Shown here piece by piece: positions 44,957-55,857 of a stretch of 64,000 bases of DNA. The translations under genes were made by a program, and so were the position numbers. The DNA comes from Astragalus membranaceus (lineage: Eukaryota; Streptophyta; Magnoliopsida; Fabales; Fabaceae): the NCBI GenBank assembly GCA_039519185.1, contig CM076846.1, positions 139,148,428 to 139,212,427 of the forward strand, given 5' to 3'. Every line of letters starts with the position of its first letter. Positions within the stretch are counted from its first letter, which is position 1. Below the pieces are notes generated by a model. It had not been told where the DNA came from, searched no databases, and saw nothing but the letters and a program-made list of their open reading frames with translations.

Positions 44957-45456
44957 ATAAATACATACATGTAGTATGATACCTACATCTCATTTTAAGT
45001 GTGTTGTTTGAGTTGTACACATTTTTTAAGAATATTAATTGTGTTGATTTCAGTGATAAAATGAGTTTCATTTATAAAAATACCCTTATTAATATTAGTT
45101 AGTTGAATAGTTAGGTGAGTTAAGATACGATAAGGGTATATTGGTGGAAAAAGTTAGTAATAGATGTTGTATTGGTATTCTAAAGTGGCTAATAATTTGA
45201 GACAAAAATATTGTAAAAGAGACACTTAAAAATGAAACGGAGAGAATATTTCATTTGAGCTTCAGAAACTGTAGTTTTGGATAACAAGAATGCATATTTT
45301 GAAAATTGTTACGAATATATATTCACTTAAGAATGGATTATTTATGTGCAAATTTTAACCATATTAGAGTTTGGAAGGCGATATCTCACAGGAAAAGTTG
45401 ATCAAGGTAATGCCATATCTATAGAGGGGCGAGCATGAGAAGACAAAAAGACAAGA
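44957..45456. repeat. Segment A, right part (copy of 57594-58102)
   Basis: It matches 57594-58102 with very few differences, from TCATAAATACATACATG to ACAAGAAATATG. In copy B a chromovirus interrupts at that last point, while here the sequence simply continues. No coding content seen. Confidence 0.88.
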
Positions 45457-46617
45457 AATATGAACTTTAGAAAATGTTGTGGAATCAGTTCTTTTCTCTT
45501 CTATATCTCTATACTAAACACCTTCACAGTTTTCACGTGTTATATTTTGGCGCAATTTTGTATCTCAACTAACTTCGATTTCCTTGATGTATTTGTATGT
45601 TTACATTGTGGATTATGATCTTGATCTTTTATGCTGAATCATTTTTATACTTGCTCTCCTGTCAGTTAAACAGGAAGCCACAGTTTCAGTTATTTTAATC
45701 ACTTTTATTTTTTTGTTTTGTTATCTTAACAACGTGCTTCCACAATTCTTAGTGTTGTTTGCTGTCCACGTAATCAGGGCCGGCCTAATGGGCCAGGTGA
45801 CCCAAGCTAGGGCTTTAAGCGACCAAAAATTTTATATCTTTTCAAAGACTAAAATGCCATTAATGAAATGTGCGCTCCCATTTTTTTCTGGGATTTTGAA
45901 TTCAAACCGGTTCGGAGCCAAAGTGTCGGGTGTTATTTCTTGGCAGACACCCCCCTTTAATGACGACTTTAACAAGTCTGAAACTTTATAACCGAACGAG
46001 TTCAGAAGTATGTGTCTGAACTGGTACACACTCAGTGTGCCGAACCTCTGCATAATACTGCAGTATTGTATTTAACAAATTTTGTGGGTTTCGACGGCTT
46101 AGATTCCACCGACCATTATCATCAACGGCCTAAAATCAGTCAAATGTGTCAGAAAAAGGAGTGGCTGAAATTTTCTTTGGAAACTGTGCCACAACGGATA
46201 GAATTTCAACTGTTCAGATTTATGATCATCAGTTAAAATTAACGACTCACATTTGTCCACCCCTATTATAAACAGGTTCTCATTTGACCACCCCAATTAT
46301 AATCCGGCATAGGGGTAATTTTTCGGTTTTTCGTAAGGGTGGGAGACCCTCCTATACCAGGCAAAGTAGCCCTCAACCGTGTCTGCGAGGCCATCCACTA
46401 GAACCTGACCGCGGTGGATAAGATGGTCTTTGAAATTTACCTAGATAACGTCAGCAGCCTCACACGGCAACTAATTTTTAGAATTCCTTTTTTTCTTTCT
46501 AAAATTAAAAGCTAAAAAGACACTATTCCTAAAACTAAAGAAAAAATGAAAATCCTAAATTATAAATAAAAATAAATTTAGAAAAAAATGAGGACCATTC
46601 TAAAGGCTCCATTAGAG
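45457..46617. other. Unassigned intergenic DNA
   Basis: About 1.2 kb without recognised genes. A CAGGGCCGGCC word at 45776 resembles a hAT-type transposon end but has no partner. Frames of 65-92 codons overlap on both strands and lack motifs. Confidence 0.4.
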
Positions 46618-46807
46618 GTTTATTCACTTATATATATATATATATATTATAAATTATGGAATAAGTGATCCAAGCTTAGTATTTCAGTAAATCATCATTT
46701 AATAAGTTAGTAAATCATCATTTAATAAGTCTCCTATTTAAATTATAATTATATGATAATATAAATAAAAATGATGAAGAGCATTGTGATGGCTCCATTG
46801 GGGTTTC

Positions 46808-46864
<57 letters not shown>

Positions 46865-47070
46865 ATTATGAACAAAAAAACACATAATTATATTATATTC
46901 ATCACTATATTCTGTATAATCACACCCCTTTATATATCGGCGTGGATCACGAACAAGTTTGTAAACTTGCACCATATGTGTTTCCTATTTTAATGCCTAA
47001 GTAACTTTTCACATTGTAATGTTTACTCGTGCATCACGCGGGTCGTACACACTAGTATGTATACATATAA

Positions 47071-47108
<38 letters not shown>

Positions 47109-47656
47109 CAAATTATAATATCTTTTTTAGGTAAATATTAATTCTTTTTTTACCAGTGCTAAATATTAATTGTTAAATTTAATGTTTAATGGATAAATCA
47201 TTTTATTTTTTAAAAAACGTATAGAGTTAAAATGTGATATATATATATATGGACATATTGTGCGGGTAATTACTTGTCTGTCACAAGCAAGAGGAGACGG
47301 AACAAGAGAATTTCTCCAAATTGAACACACCATATATAGTCTAATGATTCGGCCAATTAGTGTTAAGTTTCCTTGTCTTAGAAAAATGTACAAATACATT
47401 TGAATTAGCCATTAGCCATGAAAAGTAACAAACAAAAATAATAAACAATAATAATAAAAGTAAAATAGAAAAATGTAGTGATAAGGGTTTGCGATTCTGC
47501 GATGTGTTTGGCTGTATTTATTTATACGAAAAGAAGAGTGCATTAGCTTGTGTGAGACGTATTATGTTTCCCATTAAAATATTTTGGATCCATTTTTGTG
47601 ATGATTTTTAATGAGATTAAAATTAAAATATTTGGATGAATTTCCTTGAACCGTAC

Positions 47657-47704
<48 letters not shown>

Positions 47705-48190
47705 TGTGATATGCTCTTACATTGTCTTCTCCATCCCCTTTCTCTCTGACACTAAAAAAGCTTGCTTCTTTTCCTTCAATGGTGGTCCTGCATTCATTGG
47801 CCAGTTTATTATGTTTACTTAAAAATGAAATGAAATAAAATTATAAATTATATTTTGACTGTTACAACAACCTAAGTCTTTTAACAGTCATATAAGCACC
47901 ATTATGTCCATATTAGCATCGTAACAGACACACCAGCTTTTTTTAACAGAGTCTAACACATAGTGTAAAAAAGGTTAACATTGCTATCATTTAAAAACAT
48001 AAAGGACCAATTTGGGGAAAAACATTAATGACTAAATTGAACTTTGAAATTAGTTAAGGGACGTCGAGAGTAATTTTTGCCTAAAAAATATAAATGTAGT
48101 TATTTTGTTTATAATTGAAACCAGAGAGTAGACCAAAATTAAAAGGGAAGAGAGAAAACAATTTACTTTAATGTATCTAATATATAAATA
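46618..48190. other. AT-rich DNA with microsatellites
   Basis: Contains (TA)n at about 46630-46648, 46812-46862 and 47076-47104, and (CT)n at about 47662-47701. Between them I see no gene, only short frames dominated by the repeats. Confidence 0.6.
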
Positions 48191-48191
48191 T

Positions 48192-48293
48192 AGGGAACCA
48201 ACATGGGTTGGTCCAAGTGGTAACTGGACTTGGATCCCACCCCAAGGTCTCGGTTTCGAATCTTGGGTGTGGCAAAAACTTCGTTGGGTGGGG
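48192..48293 (+). mobile_element. Possible tRNA-derived SINE fragment
   Basis: TTGGTCCAAGTGGTAACTGG resembles a polymerase III A box and GGTTTCGAATCTTGG a B box, at plausible spacing. The 3' part runs into TTGGGTGGGGAGAAC where the solo LTR is inserted. No target duplication or tail was identified. Confidence 0.4.
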
Positions 48294-48730
48294 AGAACTG
48301 TAACACCCTGGTATTTTTATTTGTTAAAAACACCCAAGTGCACATTAAACATACATCAGAGATATATTTCCTGCTTAGACACTGAATATCACTATAAATT
48401 TTTCGCTGAATATTACCCAAACAGTCTTATTTACAACAAGACAATATGGTTCTCAGACCATATACCATCAGCAATTATAGTATTCAGTATCATACAAGAA
48501 AGCGGAAGAAAGATATACCTTAAATACATAATGTTTTAGTATACAGACAACAAAAGGGAAATAAGCTTAAACATAAAGCTGGGCTATCAGCAACCAATCC
48601 GAGCTCAACCTACTCGTGCCTCTTGGATTTCCGCTGTCCCTGTGTCTCTGTAAAACAACAACATTTAAACAGTGAGATACAATCTCAGTGAGTTCTACCG
48701 AGATCCCTACTAACTCTCTCGGCTCATTTT

Positions 48731-49150
48731 AAAAACATTTTCTTTTTAACTCAACACGGCACCGACTGCGTTACCGCTAACTCCTGATGAACCGCATTAT
48801 TTTTACGCATAGCATTCCACCGACTGCGTTACCGCTAACTCCCGGGGAATCTACTATGACTTAGTACGACACCGACTGCATTACTGCTAACTCCCGGTGA
48901 ACCGCACAACAAACAATTTTAAAAACATTTTCTTTTTAACTCAACACGGCACCGACTGCGTTACCGCTAACTCCCGATGAACCGCATTATTTTTACGCAT
49001 AGCATTCCACCGACTGCGTTACCGCTAACTCCCGGTGAATCTACTATGACTTAGTACGACACCGACTGCATTACTGCTAACTCCCGGTGAACCGCACAAC
49101 AAACAATTTAACATAACACCGACTGCGTAACCGCTAACTCCCGGTGAACC
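48731..49150. repeat. 190-bp duplication and CACCGACTGC units in the solo LTR
   Basis: AAAAACATTTTCTTTTTAAC recurs at 48731 and 48921, 190 bp apart. Across the block seven CACCGACTGCRTT…CTAACTCCCGGTGAA units occur. Confidence 0.85.
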
Positions 49151-49547
49151 CCCTTACCAATAGCATTTTTCCTAATGGCACGGAGCCTAGGGTAAGGGAT
49201 CATGACTGCCCCGCCTAGTATGTCAACATGGGTCGTCACCCAAACTCTATATATATAAACGTATATATCTACAGTACTATGAACCCACGGTCCATCAAAT
49301 CAGACAATCAATGAAACACTTTAATCCACATTTTATAAAATCCAAGTTCACACTCGCACTCTAGTTGACCGCTTTTTGACACAATTTTCCATATCAAAAA
49401 CAATTCATTTTGCCTTAAAACTAGAATATTCAGTTAGGCCTCTGAATAAGCTTTCCAACGCATCTTAGAACACCTCAATCGGGTTCCGGAATCAAAAGAT
49501 ATCGCGAAAACAAAATCAGTGAAAAACTCTTGAAAATCTGCAAAACG

Positions 49548-49651
49548 TCGCGACGCGAATTGCTACCGTCGCGACGCGAAAAACGACAGAAACATTTTTC
49601 GTAACAAAACTGGGCCAGGTCGCGACGCGATGAGAACGGGTCGCGACGCGA
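49548..49651. repeat. TCGCGACGCGA inverted-repeat units, four copies
   Basis: TCGCGACGCGA at 49548, 49569, 49620 and 49641; each is a perfect 5-bp inverted repeat around a central A. They lie in the LTR position that other LTRs fill with different palindromes. Confidence 0.9.
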
Positions 49652-50783
49652 CCCTCTGCAGAAAAGTGCAGGTTTTCCGTTTTCTTGCGAAATTCGCTAT
49701 TCTGCTCAATTCCGATTCTTGTTCCGATTAAAAACAGATTTGACAACCATGAAAACAGTTCCAATCAAAGTCACACAATCATTCGAGTCAATCAAAAACT
49801 CATTCAAAACGGATTTTATCAAAACGCGACATATTTTCCAATTATCGGTTTTCAACTCAAAATCTCTCAAACTCGATTACCAAATAATATTCCAGTTCAG
49901 CGAAAGCGGTAAAACAGTTAATTAATTAATTCGAAACATAAAACCCTAAGCGTGAGTAAAACTCACCCTTGAAGCGTGTGCCGACACCGAGACTTCAAAA
50001 TCACCGAGTAGCCACACGAACGCTCCCCGCTCCGGCGACACCCAATCCGCTTCCAAAGCTTCCCACTCGATCACGAAACCGCTTTTGTCCGGAATACCGA
50101 TTTCCCGAAATTCTCCATGGGCACTATTCATCATCTTCTTCACCTCAAGCCACTATTCACATAAACCTCAAATATTGATTTTTCAACCTAACTCACCCAA
50201 TCGATCTTCAATATTCGAGTAATCCACCTCGTGCTCGCTCCTAAACATCGTCCTTAGCTTTCCCTTGAGCTTGAACCACAAAACCTCTATTTCTTTCCTC
50301 TCAAATCGAAAATGGTAAAATGAGAGAGAGTGAGTTGATGATGAAGATCATGGTACCAAATCGAAGAGGAAGTAACGCTGAGCATTTTTCGTGTTGGACG
50401 GAAGTCGTTTTGATGAATTCTCCTACCTCCCTCTTCTCTTCTCCCTCACGCCATCTCTCTCTTTTCTTCTCCTTTCCATTCTTCTTTCCCTCTGTTTCTC
50501 CTTTCTTTCTTTTATTCTTTCTAACTCTTTCTCACCCACACACACGTATACACATATATATATATTTAGTATATGATTAGCAACGCGGTCCAATTTCCAT
50601 ATTGATCTAATTCTCCTATTTCGATTCCGGAACTTCCTTGATCCGTATTATCCGGTTAACGATCCGATGATAACCAATAAATAATTTTAGCACTCAATAA
50701 ATTTACCAGTCGAGTACTAAATTAGTTTAATTGGGTTAACATCCAAATAATTCCATTAATTATTTTGGGGATGTTACAAGAAC

Positions 50784-50886
50784 CACATGGGCTGGCAAAG
50801 ATGGGTACTCGTGGCAAGCTAGGTTCCTCGACGTAGATTAGTCACCGACAAAGCCAGTGAAAACTACGCACCAACGACATGGTAAG

Positions 50887-50962
<76 letters not shown>
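50784..50962. mobile_element. CACTA-like subterminal fragment and (TA)n
   Basis: 50784-50886 resembles 53680-53790: CACATGGGCTGGCAAAG, then AGATTAGTCACCGACAAAGC and AAAACTACGCACCA. This is the style of subterminal sequence found in CACTA elements. It is followed by about 75 bp of TA repeat (50888-50962). Confidence 0.5.
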
Positions 50963-50965
<3 letters not shown>

Positions 50966-51690
50966 AGAGGATCCGGTGGCACCAGGTGTAAGTCTAATGA
51001 CCTCCACCAAATCTATGTCAATGAGATTAGTTGATCTAACGGTTATGATAATTGGCTAAAAATAAAACAAAATAAATATATGACTCATCCATGGATCTCT
51101 TAGTTTATGGATTTGAATTGATACTGATGTGGTACTAACCGTATGAGAAATGTTCTTTGGTACGATATGAAGCGTAAGAATGAATGGCCAAGTATTGTAA
51201 TGTTTTTCTCCGCTCCCTATGAGATTTATTAAAACATGACTAATTCTTATATTTCTTCAAAAGTTATTCGTACCAAATATCACTTCTTCTCATAAATATA
51301 GGACTCATTCAGCGCTCCTGCGAAATACGATTAGTATCACATCAGTATGAATCCAAATCCACAAATTAAGGGAGCCATGAATGAGTCATACATTAATGAG
51401 AAGTGATATTTGAAGAAAGGTAAGAATCAGTCATGTTTTAATAATAGTTCACTAGGAGATGAGAAAAAAACTTACAGTGCTTGACTCATTCTTGCGCTTC
51501 GTATCATACCAAAGAACATTTCTCATACGATTAGTATCACATCAGTATCAATTCAAATCCGTAAATTTAGGAAGCCATGAATGAGTTATATATTTGTTTT
51601 TTTTTGTCAAATATCGTAACTGTTAGATCAATTAATCTCAAAGACTTAGATTTTGTATAAGTCATTAGTCTTGCACCAGGTGTCAACATA
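50963..51690. mobile_element. Foldback/MITE-like element between TA repeats
   Basis: It starts GGGAGAGGATCCGGTGGCAC within a TA tract and ends CACCAGGTGTCAAC before another TA tract (about 51692-51706). The two halves are imperfect reverse complements over about 300 bp each (left GTAAGTCTAATGACCTCC, right GTCATTAGTCTTGCACC). No transposase is encoded. The structure fits a non-autonomous DNA element, perhaps Mutator-like. Confidence 0.65.
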
Positions 51691-51706
51691 TATATATATA
51701 TATATG

Positions 51707-52212
51707 ATTTAAGTTATCTAAACAAGAATTTTTACGACATCAGCCAATCACGAAACGACATGTCATAAAAGTGGTTTGATTTTTTCTAAACTACTTTAAA
51801 GGTCACCCATACCAAGAATTTTTATTGGTTGATATTGTAATAGATTTTACGAAAAATGTGCACACCAATTAAACCCTATAAATATGTTTTTGGACACAAT
51901 AAAATTTGAAACCAAAATAGGTGATATTTTTTTAAAAGAGATTAAAACGGAAAAACTCAAAGATTATAAGAAAAAAGATATATTCTCGTCAAAAATGAGA
52001 GGCTGACCGGGCCAAAGAAGTTCCGAAAATCCTGGAAATATTCTCGTCGAGTATTTGGGGCTTTTGTTTTCCCTTCGCTTTTTGTTTTGTTCTCTTTCCC
52101 TATAAATTGACTGCTTGCTCTCTTCACCTCTTTCGCCACCAGCCAAATATTTCTTATTCATCTATCATTTGTCTTTTTCTCTCTCCCTCTCTCTCTGCGT
52201 CAAAATTGATGG
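51707..52212 (+). promoter_or_regulatory. Promoter-like stretch truncated by repeats
   Basis: About 500 bp without frames of note. Near the right end it has CCCTATAAATTG (TATA at 52101-52107), then a pyrimidine-rich leader (TCTCTCTCCCTCTCTCTCTG) and an ATG at 52209 whose frame closes after a few codons inside repeat sequence. It looks like a plant core promoter and leader cut off from its gene, but this is only compositional. Confidence 0.35.
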
Positions 52213-52434
52213 CATGCATAACTAGTTACTAAGTGACACAATCTTCACTATAAATTGCCGTGTTATACTGGACACGTATTTGTAAGATTAAGGCGCACTA
52301 TCGTTAGAGCTGTTTAGTCTGCCATCACACGCCTTAGAAGTTGTTTAGCCTGCTAAGCACACAGTGTCATTATAATTTTCAAATTAAAAAAAAAAGTCAT
52401 CACACAGAGAAGCAAATTGAAAAAGCATGCATAA

Positions 52435-53990
52435 CTGGGAAGAAAGCTCGAGATTTAGATACAGATTGGGTTAGTACTATATATTTATAATGCAATTTAT
52501 AGTGAAGATTGTGTCACTTAGAAACTAGTTATGCATGCTTTTTCAATTTGCTTCTTTGTGTGATGACTTATCGTATAATATTCTAAAACTTATCGTATAT
52601 AATAGTAAAGATATAGGAATAGGAGTGAGCTTTTTTTTGTTTACCGTGTTATACTGGTGCGAAGTTTCCACCGGTTTTGCCGATGACTAATCTAGTCTGG
52701 GAACCTGGTTGGCACGTGTATACCTGGCTTTGCCGATCCGTGTGGTTATCTCCTCCACTAGTAAAAGTTGTTGACACATTCAAATTTTTGCCAACACCTT
52801 TATTGTTGTTGAGACAAAGTCTCTGCCTAATCTATTTATTCTTGTAGTGAGAGATGAAATGAGAGGTCAAAATATTGTGGTCTCTAAGTTTGGCATATCT
52901 ATCAAATGAGAGGTCAAAATAAGAGAACAAAAAGAATTATAACTAATTATGAGAACCTAATTATGAGAGGTCAAAATAATAACGTGATAGCCGTAAATGC
53001 GGAGAGCCATACAATTTGGCTACTATTTCGTTATTCTTTGCCTACTATTCCTACCTTTTCAAAAAACTTTTCCTGTTCTCAATTTTAACCATCAATGGCC
53101 AACTGGATAAAGAAACTTTTTCTTTGGATAGTGCGTCTATGCGATGGTCAGATGCTTGCAAGAAACCGAGGCTATACATTAACAGTGACGGCCTTTATTG
53201 TCGGAGTAAGGAGGCTCCGGCAATAAAGGCCGTCACTGTTAATGTATAGCCTCGGTTTCTTGGAAGCATCTGACCATCGTATAGACGCACTATCCAAAGA
53301 AAAAGTTTCTTTATCCAGTTGGCCATTGATGGTTAAAATTGAGAACAGGAAAAGTTTTTTGAAAAGGTAGGAATAGTAGGCAAAGAATAACGAAATAGTA
53401 GCCAAATTGTATGGCTCTCCGCATTTACGGCTATCACGTTATTATTTTGACCTCTCATAATTAGGTTCTCATAATTAGTTATAATTCTTTTTGTTCTCTT
53501 ATTTTGACCTCTCATTTGATAGATATATATGCCAAACTTAGATATCACAATATTTTGACCTCTCATTTCATCTCTCACTACAAGAATAAATAGATTAGGC
53601 AGAGACTTTGTCTCAACAACAATAAAGGTGTTGGCAAAAATTTGAATGTGTCAACAACTTTTACTAGTGGAGGAGAGAACCACACGGATCGGCAAAGCCA
53701 GGTATACACGTGCCAACCAAGTTCCCGGACTAGATTAGTCATCGGCAAAACTGGAGGAAACTTCGCACCAGTATAACACGGTAAACAAAAAAAAGCTCAC
53801 TCCTATTCCTATTTCTTTACTATTATATACGATAAGTTTTAGAATATTATACAATAAGTCATCACACAAAGAAGCAAATTCAAAAAGCATGCATAACTAG
53901 TTTCTAAGTGACACAATCTTCACTATAAATTGCATTAGAAATATATAGTACTAACCCAATTTGTATTTAAATCTAGAGCTTTCTTCCCAG
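52435..53990. repeat. Near-perfect 1.55 kb palindrome
   Basis: Arms 52435-53205 and 53216-53990 are reverse complements with few differences, around a 10-base loop (53206-53215). They contain outward-facing CACTA-like ends (TTCTTGTAGTG at 52842-52852 and CACTACAAGAA from about 53575), GAGAGGTCAAAATA repeats near the centre, and CACTA-type subterminal DNA. A further partial arm (about 52315-52436) pairs with 54003-54120. The four mirrored frames of 60-81 codons are not genes. Confidence 0.88.
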
Positions 53991-54091
53991 TTATGATTAC
54001 TAGTTATGCATGCTTTTTCAATTTGCTTCTTTGTGTGATGACTGTTTTTTTTTTAATTTGAAAATGATAATGACATTGTGTGCTGAGCAGG

Positions 54092-54256
54092 CTAAACAAC
54101 TTCTAAGGCGTGTGCTAGATGCCAATGGCAACTTCGGAGAGTTGATAGGCTCTCATTTGAATAACCAGTATGATCAACAGCAAATGAGAAGAATGGTGAT
54201 TTGTGCTGCTCGTAGCATTTACTGTCTTGCTAACAAGCTCCCAAAAATGAGCAAAG
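54092..54256 (+). pseudogene. PERK-like receptor kinase exon fragment, copy 1
   Basis: A single exon of about 164 bp with a GCTGAGCAG acceptor and a GTAAGT donor. It encodes AKQLLRRVLDANGNFGELI, then LNNQYDQQQMRRMVICAARS and LPKMSK. This matches the C-terminal lobe of plant proline-rich extensin-like receptor kinases (the GNFDELVDPRL…YDxxEMxRM…CAAA…RPKMSQ region). The upstream ATG-initiated frame from 54010 is intron read-through. No catalytic part of the kinase is present nearby, so this is a captured or leftover exon. It sits just outside the right palindrome arm. Confidence 0.65.
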
Positions 54257-54402
54257 TAAGTCTATTATTAGAACACATAAATATAATATAAATATCTTGT
54301 TTATTAATACCATTTTATTATTATTACATTAATACCATCTTTTCATTTATATAACCTGGGTGATATTGAACTTAATGTTATCTATGCAATACATTCGACC
54401 AA

Positions 54403-54475
<73 letters not shown>
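54403..54475. repeat. (TA)n microsatellite
   Basis: About 73 bp of TA repeat downstream of exon copy 1. The corresponding tract after exon copy 2 (about 57568-57580) is very short. Confidence 0.9.
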
Positions 54476-54479
<4 letters not shown>

Positions 54480-54619
54480 CCTGTTTTAGTCATAAATACA
54501 TACATGTATAGATAATAGCAGAGTGTTCTGTCCATAAATTCAGAAAACCAGAATAATATTATTGAATTGACAAATTACCTTGTATGTAATTTGCGATTTC
54601 TAACTCCAATTGAAAACGC

Positions 54620-55857
54620 TTTTGTTACCCTGTGGATACATGTAACAACCTGATTACTCCCCCTCCCCTCTTTATCTCCTTTTAAACCCAGTAATATCTA
54701 CAAGAAACAAGTTCATTGCTTAAATAGTAATATTTACTAAGGTATATATGTCACCAAACAACACCGATTCTACATTCTCTTGCTTCAACTCACTCATTGA
54801 ATGAAATTGGATACTTTGCCATTCCATGCTATAATCAGGGTGATCACCAAAACCAAGGTGAATCAAATATGGCAAGGTTCCTAATAATGATACTCATTAT
54901 TCTGGATAAAAACCAGGGAGCAATATATAAGAAAATTGAATGCATTGTTTTGATTACCTTTTCTGATGTTGTGTTGCTTCTTTTATGGCTTCACGTATTT
55001 AGATGGATGGCCACAAATATGTGAAGTCCCACACTGATTCTATACTCAGACAGCTTCCAAGGGAAGAGAAAATACTCTCCAAGAACTGTCATAACTCTTT
55101 ATTGATGGCAGCAACCAGAGATGCATACTAGGATCTTCTATGAACTTCTCTTCACTCCCACAACAAGCTCCTAGCTACTACCTTTTCTATCCATAAACAC
55201 TTCATGGTAGAGACTAAGATTAAGCAAAGCAAAGCAAAAGCAAATTTCCATTGCTGCAGTTACGATTTCACCACCAAAAGAATATTGCAGATTTAAATCC
55301 CATCTCGTGGCACCGGATACAAGAGGCACCAAATGACACTAACACCCACTAGATAAAATTCACCAACAAAAAGAGCTCACAACAGCACCTTCTACTCGCT
55401 TGTAGCCACCAACAAAAGAGTTCATAGTCCAGTTATTTTGTCAAGTTTTAAGAAATTTACTGGATTTTATTTTCTCTATTAAAGAACAACTAACTCAAAT
55501 TGAATTTTTACTTTTCATTAAACCTTTCTTGAATTCATCAAATTGTAGCAACGTATTTGATCTCTCTACAATTCTGAGCTCTATGTTTTCACATCAATTG
55601 TTGCTGAAGATGTTGGCATTCTATTTCATATCTCTAAGCTCGATTGTTCTGTTAGGGATCTATGCCAGCTTTTGAATCTATATTTGTGTTTGAGACGTTT
55701 TCTAGTCAGAATATTATTGTTATACTCGAACTATAATATCAAATAATCAAATAATTTGGCATACACTAGCCGAATAAACTACTAACTACAATAGACAATG
55801 ATTTGAGAACACATTGCCAAATCATTGCGTCTATTTGGCAAAGTGTTCTCAAATCAT
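54620..55857. repeat. Segment B, direct copy of 40492-41546
   Basis: Same order and orientation as segment A, with about 190 extra bases at 55077-55265 and otherwise few differences. Its right end (55796-55857) is an imperfect hairpin with arms of about 26 bp that begins CAATGATTTGAGAACAC. No gene seen. Confidence 0.85.

Larger units (their letters stand above)
48299..50778 (-). mobile_element. Solo LTR of a chromovirus with perfect target duplication
   Basis: A 2,480-bp LTR, minus-strand start TGTAACATCC at 50778, end CAGGGTGTTACA at 48299. AGAAC flanks both sides (48294-48298 and 50779-50783), so this is one insertion reduced to a solo LTR. It holds seven CACCGACTGC units (48765-49150, partly within a 190-bp duplication), four TCGCGACGCGA units (49548-49651), GTGAGTAAAACTCAC (49952-49966) and a TATATATA stretch near 50560 on the minus-strand promoter side. 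The frames inside are not genes. Confidence 0.93.

Noticed and set aside
46718..46975. ORFs rich in YIYIYI at TA microsatellites (also 54347-54535)
   Set aside because: Pure translation of TA repeats.
52906..53578. Mirrored ORFs of 60-81 codons in the palindrome as a duplicated gene
   Set aside because: Identical on both arms by symmetry, not related to any family I recognise, and without promoter or conserved start.
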